This document shows, piece by piece, positions 1 through 6,193 of a DNA stretch of 14,200 nt; position 1 is the stretch's first letter; each line of letters starts with the position of its first letter. The position numbers and the translations under genes are program-made. The DNA lies in contig DASQFI010000070.1 of assembly GCA_035633215.1 (NCBI GenBank), positions 1 through 14,200 of the forward strand. The letters are read 5' to 3'. Below the pieces are notes generated by a model. The model was not told where the DNA came from. It saw only the letters and a program-made list of their open reading frames with translations, and searched no databases. Origin of the DNA: DASQFI01 sp035633215 (GTDB lineage Bacteria; Acidobacteriota; Vicinamibacteria; Vicinamibacterales; SCN-69-37).

Positions 1-2111
1 ATCCCTACAACTTCAATCTCGACCCGGTGCTCATTTTGGGGCTGCAATCGCTGGGCGCGGCCATGCACACCCGCCTTGCCATCGAGGGCAAGGGTGGTGC
101 CACTATGCGCTCCGGCGGTCCCTACGACGGCTGGTGGAACGGCGGCATCCGGAACACCGCAACCTTTCATAACACCATCGCGATGCTCACCGAGATGATC
201 GGAAGCCCGACGCCGATGCGCATTCCGTTCGTGGCCCAGCGGCAGATTCCCGGCGGCGACATTGCCATGCCGGTGGCTCCGGGGGCATGGCATTTCCGGC
301 AGTCGGTGGACTATTCGGTCTCGCTCGACCGCGCCGTGCTCGATTACGCGTCGCGCATGCGCGAGAGCCTCCTCTACAACATCTACGCGATGGGGAAGGC
401 CTCGATCGAGCGGGGCAGCCGGGACAACTGGACCCCCAATCCGCGGCGTATCGCGGAGGTCAACGCGGCCTTTCCCGCGGCGACCGGGGGTGGCGGAGGT
501 CCCGGTGGCGGACGCAGCGCGAGCACCGACTCGGCCATCTGGGCCGTGCTGCACCGGCGGGAGATTCGCGACCCCCGCGCCTTCATCATCCCGTCGGATC
601 AACCCGATTTTCCCACCGTCGCGAAGTTTGCGACGGCGCTGCTGGAAACCGGCATCACCATCCAGCGCGCCACCAGCGCCTTCACGGTGGCCGGAAAGCG
701 CTATCCGGAAAACTCGCTCGTGGTGTTCACGGCGCAGGCCTTCCGTCCGCACGTCATGGACATGTTCGAGCCGCAGGATCATCCGGATGACATCGCGTAT
801 CCCGGCGCCACGCCGACCTCGCCGTACGACGTTACCGGCTACACCCTGGCGTTCCAGATGGGCGTGCAGTTCGATCGCGTGCTCGACGGCTTCGACGGGC
901 CGTTCGAGAAGCTCACGGATTTCGCGAAGACTCCCGCTGGTGCGATTCGCGGCGCGCAGACGCCGGTTGGGTACTTTTTCAGCCGCAAGACGAATGACAG
1001 CTTCATCGCGGTGAACCGGCTCCTCGCCGCCGGCGAGGACGTCTCCTGGCTGTGGAACGGGCCGATGGGCCACGGCACGTTCTACGTCGCGTCGAAGCCG
1101 ACGACGAGAGCGATTCTCCAGAAGGCCGCGGCCGATCTCGGCGTCAGCTTCGAAGGCGCGCCGGCGGCGCCGACCGGGCCGGCGGCGAAACTCCGCAAGC
1201 TGCGGATCGGACTCTACGATCAATACGGCGGCACCATGCCGTCCGGCTGGACGAGGCTGATCTTCGAGAACTTCGAGTTCCCGTACGAGGTCGTGTTCCC
1301 GCCGGACCTCGACGCGGGCAACCTCAACGCGAAGTTCGACGTGCTCGTGTTCAACGACTCGGCGCTCGGCGGCGGCGGTGGGGGCGGACGCGGCGGCGGC
1401 CGCGGCGCGGGCGAAGCTGACGCACCGCCGGCGGGCCAGGGACGCGGAGGTCAGACTCCACCTCCGGCTGCCGGCCGCGGCGGCGGTCAGGGCGGTGGCC
1501 GCGGCGGCGGTGGCGAGGGCCGTGCCGGGTTCACGCCTCAACCGATTCCGCAGGAATTCGCGCGGCGGCAGGGCAGCGTCAGCGCTGCGACGCTCGACAA
1601 GCTCCGACAGTTCGTCGAGGCTGGCGGCACCGTGATCGGCATCGCCAGTTCAGCCGACAGCCTGATTCAGGCGTTCAAGCTGCCGCTCGCGTCGCATCTC
1701 GTCGAGAATGGCGCCCCGCTCGGTCGCGACAAGTACTTTGTTCCCGGATCAGTGCTGCGGGTGGCGGTCGATCCGATGAATCCGCTCGCGCACGGCTACG
1801 GCAAAGAAGTCGACCTGTTCTTCGACAACAATCCCGTCTGGCGTCCCAATCCGTCGGGCGGCACGGGCGATGTCCGCGCGGTCGCGTGGTTTGCATCGCC
1901 GACGCCGCTGCGAAGCGGCTGGGCCTGGGGGCAGAAGTACCTCGACAAGGGCATCCAGATGGCCGAGACGACGGTCGGCAAGGGGCGCGTGCTCCTGTTC
2001 GGCAACGAGCTGCTGTTCCGGTCGCAGCCGCACGGCACGTTCCGGTTCTTCTTCAACGGCCTTTACCTCTCCGTGGCCGACGGGATGAAAGCTGGGATGG
2101 GCACGAATTGA
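1..2111 (+). CDS. M14 family zinc carboxypeptidase-like protein, 5' truncated
   Basis: The reading frame is open from base 3, so the gene starts before the window; the GTG at 27 is internal. The visible part begins with PYNFNLDPVLILGLQSLGAA and runs through GWWNGGIRN to FHNTIAMLTEMIG. This resembles the C-terminal end of the peptidase M14 domain in large secreted acidobacterial proteins. The Glu at 192-194 (LTEMIG) is the likely catalytic glutamate, while the HxxE zinc ligands would be upstream and are not seen. A long middle region follows. A second region, about 1195-1350 (LRKLRIGLYDQYGGTMPSGW, then FDVLVFND), resembles a class I glutamine-amidotransferase-like fold. It is interrupted by a glycine/arginine-rich insert at about 1366-1530. 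The protein is probably exported and acts on peptides outside the cytoplasm, but the signal peptide is out of view. Family assignment is from remembered homologues; activity is unproven. Confidence 0.85.
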   Translation, partial: PYNFNLDPVLILGLQSLGAAMHTRLAIEGKGGATMRSGGPYDGWWNGGIRNTATFHNTIAMLTEMIGSPTPMRIPFVAQRQIPGGDIAMPVAPGAWHFRQSVDYSVSLDRAVLDYASRMRESLLYNIYAMGKASIERGSRDNWTPNPRRIAEVNAAFPAATGGGGGPGGGRSASTDSAIWAVLHRREIRDPRAFIIPSDQPDFPTVAKFATALLETGITIQRATSAFTVAGKRYPENSLVVFTAQAFRPHVMDMFEPQDHPDDIAYPGATPTSPYDVTGYTLAFQMGVQFDRVLDGFDGPFEKLTDFAKTPAGAIRGAQTPVGYFFSRKTNDSFIAVNRLLAAGEDVSWLWNGPMGHGTFYVASKPTTRAILQKAAADLGVSFEGAPAAPTGPAAKLRKLRIGLYDQYGGTMPSGWTRLIFENFEFPYEVVFPPDLDAGNLNAKFDVLVFNDSALGGGGGGGRGGGRGAGEADAPPAGQGRGGQTPPPAAGRGGGQGGGRGGGGEGRAGFTPQPIPQEFARRQGSVSAATLDKLRQFVEAGGTVIGIASSADSLIQAFKLPLASHLVENGAPLGRDKYFVPGSVLRVAVDPMNPLAHGYGKEVDLFFDNNPVWRPNPSGGTGDVRAVAWFASPTPLRSGWAWGQKYLDKGIQMAETTVGKGRVLLFGNELLFRSQPHGTFRFFFNGLYLSVADGMKAGMGTN

Positions 2112-2353
2112 GAATCTGAAATCTGGGAATCTGGGAATCTGGAATCTTGAACGGAGAATCGGGGAATCGGGGAAACTGGAATCTATCTAGGATCGGGGAA
2201 TCTATCTGGAATCTGGAATCTGGAATCGACTGTCTAGATTCCAGATGTTCGATTTCCGATCCCCGATAGATGTCAGATTGCCGATAGATTTCAGATTCCC
2301 CGATTACCCGATTCCAGTTCAAGATTCCAGATTCCCAGATTCCACCTCTCAGA
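2112..2353. repeat. Heptad-built long inverted repeat (GGAATCT type)
   Basis: The whole gap between the M14 and CPBP genes is made of units close to GGAATCT or GAATCGG on the left and their complement AGATTCC on the right. A perfect 27-bp inverted repeat joins 2126-2152 to 2317-2343. The inner parts of the two arms also pair imperfectly. At the centre, 2218-2227 pairs perfectly with 2237-2246 around a 9-base loop. The element could therefore form a long hairpin in RNA or a cruciform in DNA. It is clearly less GC-rich than the flanking genes. No transposase or significant protein lies within it; the open frame through its right arm is a by-product of the repeat. Possible roles are transcription terminator, mRNA stabiliser or non-autonomous repeat, and the sequence does not decide between them. 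Confidence 0.85.
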
Positions 2354-3091
2354 TTGACACCATCCCACCTCTCCACCGGGTTCGCCCTGGTTGTCGTGAT
2401 TGCCGCCGCGGCTGCGTTTCGCGCCACCGGATCCTTGCATTGGGCGCCGTTCGAGTTGGGGCTCGCCGAAGGCCTCCTGAAAATCCTGTTGTGGGTCGTG
2501 CCGTGCCTGGCGGCGATTATGGCGGTCGATCGCGCCACGCTGCACGAGAGCTGGCGCGCGCTCGGCCTCGACGATCAGCCGGGATATCGCTTCGGGCTGC
2601 TCGCCACGACGCCGATGGCCGTCGTCGTGTTGTTCATCGCGCTCGGGCGGCTGAACAGCGACGAGCTGGTCGGAAGCGTCATCCTGGGACCATTTGCGGA
2701 AGAGGTGCTGTTTCGCGGATTCCTCTTCAGGCGACTGCATTTCGTGGCCGGCTGGCAGCCAAACCGGGCGATCGCCGCCAGTGCGGCGTTGTTCGGACTG
2801 GCCCACCTCGGCACGCCTGGGACCACGGCCGCCGATGTCCTGATCCTTGCTGCCGGCGGCTGGATGTTCGCGTGGATCTGCTACCGGTGGAACAGTCTCT
2901 GGCCGCCCATCGGCCTGCATTCGTTCATCAATCTTTGGTGGGTGCTCTCCGACGCCGGACCGACGATGAACGCGGTCTTGACCAGCATCGGTCATCTGCT
3001 CTCGATCCTGGCCGCGGTGCTGATCACGCTCTGGTGGACGAAAAGAACCGCGGGCCCGTCAGGCAATTTAGCGGCGGGCCCGCGGCGCTAA
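2354..3091 (+). CDS. CPBP family intramembrane glutamic endopeptidase (CAAX protease/Abi type)
   Basis: This is a 245-residue multi-pass membrane protein with all the CPBP (formerly Abi/CAAX) motifs. E116-E117 and R121 lie in FAEEVLFRGFLFRRL, H151 in LFGLAHLG, and H189 with N193 in GLHSFINLWW. Together these form the glutamate/histidine active site facing the membrane interior. About six to seven hydrophobic segments are visible (roughly residues 9-25, 39-57, 82-98, 105-125, 140-152, 160-178 and 205-228). Relatives cleave prenylated proteins or process peptides, and some confer bacteriocin immunity; the substrate here is unknown. The start is a TTG at 2354, chosen because it keeps the first helix intact. 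No Shine-Dalgarno sequence precedes it, since the upstream DNA is the heptad repeat. A GTG at 2396 is an alternative that would cut into the first helix. Confidence 0.88.
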   Translation: MTPSHLSTGFALVVVIAAAAAFRATGSLHWAPFELGLAEGLLKILLWVVPCLAAIMAVDRATLHESWRALGLDDQPGYRFGLLATTPMAVVVLFIALGRLNSDELVGSVILGPFAEEVLFRGFLFRRLHFVAGWQPNRAIAASAALFGLAHLGTPGTTAADVLILAAGGWMFAWICYRWNSLWPPIGLHSFINLWWVLSDAGPTMNAVLTSIGHLLSILAAVLITLWWTKRTAGPSGNLAAGPRR

Positions 3092-3180
3092 CTGAGAACT
3101 GAGAACTTTGAACTGAGAACTTAGAGCCCTTAGTTCTTTGGTCCTTTAGTTCTTAGTTCTCAGTTCTAAGTTCTCAGTTT
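3092..3180. repeat. Heptad inverted repeat (GAACTGA type) between convergent genes
   Basis: The gap between the CPBP gene and the convergent M28 gene consists of units close to GAACTGA on the left and TCAGTTC or TTAGTTC on the right, at about 7-base spacing. A perfect 15-bp inverted repeat joins 3111-3125 to 3165-3179, and further units pair inside and outside it in other registers. The element starts at the CPBP stop codon and ends 5 bases before the M28 stop codon. Its position between two 3' ends, and its symmetry, would suit a bidirectional terminator or a transcript-end stabiliser. There is no clean run of T after a single compact GC stem, so it is not a classical intrinsic terminator. 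A close copy lies at 14146-14170. Confidence 0.8.
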
Positions 3181-3185
3181 CAGCG

Positions 3186-4919
3186 TTATTGCCCACCGCC
3201 CCTGCCGCCCGGCCGCGGCGGCATCTGATCCGGCGCGAAGCGCGGCATGATCTGATCGCGCATCGCGATGTGGTAGATGATCGACGCTGTGATCACCGCG
3301 TTCTTTTTTACGTCGTCCGGCAGGATGCGCTCGTACGCGTCGAGGTTCGTGTGGTGCGTGTGGCTGCCGTATTCGATCGTGTCCTGGCCGCCGCCGATAC
3401 CCGGCAGTCCCGCTTCGTTGAAGGACGTGCTGTCGGTGCCGCCGCGGTTGCGGCTGTTCGTGGACGTCGCGCCGTAGATCTTGAACTCCTCCCACGGCTT
3501 GACGAACTGCCCCAGGACCTTGGCGGCCTCGGGCGGTCCGAAGATGTTCGCGCCGCGGACGAGTCCGGTGCCGCTGTCGATGTTCCAGTACGCGCTGAAC
3601 TTCGAGTACGCCGGCCCCTGGTCTTCGAAGAATCCGAACGTGTCCCGGACGTACGCCTGCGAGCCGAGCAGTCCCTGCTCCTCGCCGCCCCAGAGCGCGA
3701 CGCGAATCGTGCGGCGCGGCCTGGCGCCGACGGCCTGAAGGATACGGGCCGCCTCCATCATGATCGCGCAGCCGATGGCGTTGTCGGTCGCGCCCGTCGA
3801 CGAGTGCCACGAATCGAGGTGGCCGCCGAGCATCACGACCTCGTCCGCCTTGTCCGTGCCGGGGATTTCGGCAATCGCGTTGTAGGACGTCACGCCGGGA
3901 TAGGTGCGGTTGACGATCGTGAACTCGAGCGTCACGTCGAGGCCGTCGCCGAGCAGACGGGCGATGCGGCCGTAGTGTTCGTTGCTCAGCACGACGGTCG
4001 GCACCGTATTGGCCGCGACATAGTTGCCGGTGCCCGCGAACGCGATGATTTGCTGGTGCCGGCGGCCCGAGTCGTTGACTCGTACGGCTGCGCCGTTCTT
4101 CAAGAGGAACTCGGCGACGCGCTGGTTGACCTGACCGGCACTCAGCCTGACCGGCTGGCCGGCAGGCGCGGCGGGCTGTGCGCCACGCCCGCCCGCGGCG
4201 GGCTGATTGCCACGGCCGCCGCGGCCGGCTCCAGGCGGGGGACACGTGTTCGGGTCAAAGTTGTACTGGCATCGCGCCGTGTCGTCTGGCCGGCGCTTTG
4301 CGTTCTCGACCTCCTCGAAGGTGGCCACGCGTGAGGCGCCGACGAGCACGATCGCGCCTTTGATCTTCGGCGCCAGCGTCGTGAAGAACGCGGTCAACTC
4401 CTCTTCGGTCGGTCCGAGCGATGGCGGACCACCGGCCCCACGTCCAGCCGCGGCGGCAGGATCGACCGGCGCGGTCGGCCCGGTGGGCGGCACGAGCAAC
4501 ACCGCCGGCGCCGTCACCGTGCCATTCGTCGACGGCGTCCACGCGAGCACCTCGAACACGAGGTTGTCCTTGACGGGCGAGATGATGTGTCCGGAGGCCT
4601 TCTCGTTCAGCCAGCCTTCACGGCCCCATTTCCAGGAGTGCAGGGAGCCCTTCATGCCCCAGGACTCCATCTCCTTGACGGCCCACTTCGCGGAGTTGTC
4701 GAAATTGGGCGAGCCGGTGAGCCGCGGACCGTACACATCGGTGAGCACGTGCACGATGCGCATGATCTGCGATCGATCGAAGCCTTCGGCGCGAATCTTG
4801 GCGTTCATCGCCGTGTCGATCTTTTCGGGCGGCATCGGGGCGCCGGCCGGCTGCTGGGCGGCCGGAAGCGCGACCACGAACGCGAGCATCAGCAACGGCG
4901 CGAACATTCTGCGCAACAT
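3186..4919 (-). CDS. Secreted M28 family zinc metallopeptidase (aminopeptidase) with PA-like domain
   Basis: This 577-residue protein has a Sec-type signal peptide (MLRRMFAPLLMLAFVVALPA, residues 1-20). A region at about residues 120-355 fits a PA-type insertion. The M28 peptidase domain follows at about 345-555. The expected co-catalytic zinc and catalytic residues are all present: H367 in GGHLDSW, D379 in ATDNAIG, E413-E414 in WGGEEQG, D448 in NIDSGTG and H523 in THHTNLDAY. It should remove N-terminal residues from peptides outside the cytoplasm. The ATG at 4919 is preferred over one 45 bases upstream because AAGGAG (4931-4926) sits 6 bases before it and the signal peptide then begins at residue 1. 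Two glycine/arginine/proline-rich inserts (about residues 153-170 and 227-257) and a GGRGGGQ tail are low-complexity additions. The gene runs divergently from the nitrilase unit. Confidence 0.93.
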   Translation of the reverse strand: MLRRMFAPLLMLAFVVALPAAQQPAGAPMPPEKIDTAMNAKIRAEGFDRSQIMRIVHVLTDVYGPRLTGSPNFDNSAKWAVKEMESWGMKGSLHSWKWGREGWLNEKASGHIISPVKDNLVFEVLAWTPSTNGTVTAPAVLLVPPTGPTAPVDPAAAAGRGAGGPPSLGPTEEELTAFFTTLAPKIKGAIVLVGASRVATFEEVENAKRRPDDTARCQYNFDPNTCPPPGAGRGGRGNQPAAGGRGAQPAAPAGQPVRLSAGQVNQRVAEFLLKNGAAVRVNDSGRRHQQIIAFAGTGNYVAANTVPTVVLSNEHYGRIARLLGDGLDVTLEFTIVNRTYPGVTSYNAIAEIPGTDKADEVVMLGGHLDSWHSSTGATDNAIGCAIMMEAARILQAVGARPRRTIRVALWGGEEQGLLGSQAYVRDTFGFFEDQGPAYSKFSAYWNIDSGTGLVRGANIFGPPEAAKVLGQFVKPWEEFKIYGATSTNSRNRGGTDSTSFNEAGLPGIGGGQDTIEYGSHTHHTNLDAYERILPDDVKKNAVITASIIYHIAMRDQIMPRFAPDQMPPRPGGRGGGQ

Positions 4920-4955
4920 GGGAGACTCCTTGAGCGCTTGGTAGACTGCGGCCGG

Positions 4956-4961
4956 ATCATA
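4956..4961 (-). promoter_or_regulatory. Candidate -10 box for the M28 gene
   Basis: Reading the minus strand, TATGAT lies 36 bases before the M28 ATG and matches five of six bases of the sigma-70 -10 consensus. No convincing -35 hexamer is found at the expected distance. The divergent gap is only 43 bases, so this box ends one base before the start codon of the plus-strand gene. The two divergent units probably share a very compact control region. Confidence 0.3.
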
Positions 4962-4962
4962 C

Positions 4963-5250
4963 ATGAGCGGCGAGCGATGGACCTACCCGGACGAGCTCGG
5001 CGACGCCCTGCTGACGCTCGGGTTGCGGCCGCTCGGATCGACGCCGCCGCAGGTCGTGCGCGACGCGCTGAACGATCTCTATCGCTTCGAATTGCGCCGG
5101 ATGCGCGATCGGCTGCGCGCGGGGGGCATGGAGAAGGTAGAGTACCTCGATCGCGTCGTCGCGCTGCGGAAGAAATACTGGCCCTTGACGCTGCCGCTGC
5201 CGGCGTGGGAAAGAATCTGTCAAGAGAGAGGCGAAGAGGCTGAACGGTGA
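4963..5250 (+). CDS. Hypothetical protein coupled to nitrilase gene
   Basis: I do not recognise a family for this 95-residue protein. It is soluble, charged and likely helical (for example ALNDLYRFELRRMRDRLRAG), with two aromatic/proline-rich ends (RWTYPDELGD and KKYWPLTLPLPAWERIC). It has no signal peptide, membrane segment or cysteine pair; its only cysteine is near the C-terminus. The ATG at 4963 has no clear Shine-Dalgarno sequence and follows a 43-base divergent gap, so a leaderless or very short leader transcript is possible. It is accepted as real for three reasons: it fills the space between two confident genes, its base use matches theirs, and its TGA stop overlaps the nitrilase GTG by four bases (GTGA, 5247-5250), typical of translational coupling. 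A role connected with the nitrilase is an inference from that coupling. Confidence 0.7.
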   Translation: MSGERWTYPDELGDALLTLGLRPLGSTPPQVVRDALNDLYRFELRRMRDRLRAGGMEKVEYLDRVVALRKKYWPLTLPLPAWERICQERGEEAER

Positions 5251-6140
5251 AGAGGCTCGAACCCACACGACCAGATACGACAGTGACCCGGCTCGGCCTC
5301 GTCCAGCACCATGTGACGGGGGACCTTCGGGCTAACCTTCGGCGGGGGCTGGAGGCGGCGAGATCGGCGGCGGCAAGCGGAGCGCGACTCATCGTCTTTC
5401 CCGAGCTCGCCTTTACGCCGTTCTACCCGCAGCACCCCATGGATGGCGATCCCCGCCCGCTCGCCGAGACCGTGCCCGGGCCGACGACCGACGCGTTCGC
5501 GGCGCTCGCGCGTGAACTCGGGATCGTGATCGTCCTGAACGTCTTCGAGCGGCACGGCCACCAGACTTACGATTGCTCGCCGGTCATCGATGCCGACGGG
5601 TCGCTTCTCGGCAAGACCCGCATGGTGCACATCACCGACTATCCCTGCTTCCACGAGCGCCAGTACTACGCGCCGGGCGATCTTGGCGCGCCCGTGTTTG
5701 ACACACGCATCGGCCGTGTTGGTGTGGCGATTTGTTACGACCGTCATTTTCCCGAATACATGCGCGCGCTTGCGGTTGGAGGCGCAGATTTGGTGGTCGT
5801 CCCGCAAGCCGGTGTCATGGAAGAGTGGCCGGCTGGGCTGTTCGAAGGCGAGATGTGTACGACGGCGTTCCAGAACGGCTACTTCATCGCGCTCTGCAAT
5901 CGCGTCGGCGTCGAAGATCGCCTGAAATTTGCCGGTGAGTCGTTTGTCTGCGGGCCGGACGGGACGGTGCGCGATCGCGCGCCACGAGGTCGAGAGGGCG
6001 TGCTCATCTCCGACGTCGATCTGACGGAAGTCCAGCACTCGCACGCGCGACGGATTCTGCTGAAGGATCGGCGGCCGGATCTCTACGAGGAATGGGTGAG
6101 GTCAGAAGCCGATAAGGCTGAAAGCCGGAAAGCTGGATAG
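5247..6140 (+). CDS. Nitrilase-superfamily carbon-nitrogen hydrolase (amidohydrolase)
   Basis: This 297-residue protein has the Glu-Lys-Cys catalytic triad of the nitrilase superfamily: E53 in VFPELAFTPFY, K123 in LLGKTRM, and C163 in VAICYDRHFPE. Length and motif spacing match cytosolic amidases of the N-carbamoylputrescine amidase and beta-ureidopropionase branch, which hydrolyse N-carbamoyl groups or amides to acid and ammonia. The exact substrate cannot be read from the sequence. No polyamine or pyrimidine catabolic genes are adjacent to support a specific name. The GTG at 5247 is preferred because AGAGG (5235-5239) is 7 bases upstream and it overlaps the preceding stop codon. GTG 5283 is the alternative and would trim 12 poorly conserved residues. 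The last residues (about EADKAESRKAG) are encoded inside the adjoining repeat element, so the C-terminal tail is probably not conserved. Confidence 0.9.
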   Translation: MKRLEPTRPDTTVTRLGLVQHHVTGDLRANLRRGLEAARSAAASGARLIVFPELAFTPFYPQHPMDGDPRPLAETVPGPTTDAFAALARELGIVIVLNVFERHGHQTYDCSPVIDADGSLLGKTRMVHITDYPCFHERQYYAPGDLGAPVFDTRIGRVGVAICYDRHFPEYMRALAVGGADLVVVPQAGVMEEWPAGLFEGEMCTTAFQNGYFIALCNRVGVEDRLKFAGESFVCGPDGTVRDRAPRGREGVLISDVDLTEVQHSHARRILLKDRRPDLYEEWVRSEADKAESRKAG

Positions 6141-6193
6141 CCCGAAGCCGGAAAAGCTTCCCGGCTCTGACATTCCAGCTTCCCGGTTTCTCG
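6102..6193. repeat. Heptad-like inverted repeat (AAGCCGG/AAGCTGG type) between convergent genes
   Basis: Units close to AAGCCGG and AAGCTGG repeat at 7-8 base spacing on the left, and complements such as CCAGCTT and CCGGCTT on the right. The segment 6125-6137 pairs with 6174-6186 at 12 of 13 positions. Within it, 6146-6151 pairs with 6161-6166 around an AAGCTT centre. The element begins inside the last codons of the nitrilase gene and ends at the stop codon of the convergent DUF5666 gene. Its unit sequence differs from the elements at 2112-2353 and 3092-3180, but the design and placement at gene 3' ends are the same. It may act as a shared terminator for both genes. Confidence 0.65.

Noticed and set aside
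2112..2353. CRISPR array or insertion sequence in the repeat gap
   Set aside because: There are no constant-length spacers between identical repeats, no cas genes, no transposase frame and no target-site duplication that I can see.
2053..2538. Minus-strand open frame across the heptad repeat with repeated Phe-Pro-Asp-Ser peptides
   Set aside because: The periodic peptide simply reflects the DNA repeat, and the frame extends into the ends of two confident plus-strand genes.
3189..4334. Long plus-strand open frame opposite the M28 gene
   Set aside because: It is a GC-rich shadow: arginine/valine/aspartate-rich, no recognisable domain, while the minus strand has a complete M28 active site.
4920..4964. 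M28 start 45 bases upstream at 4964
   Set aside because: It would place 15 charged residues before the signal peptide and ignore the AAGGAG spaced 6 bases before the ATG at 4919.
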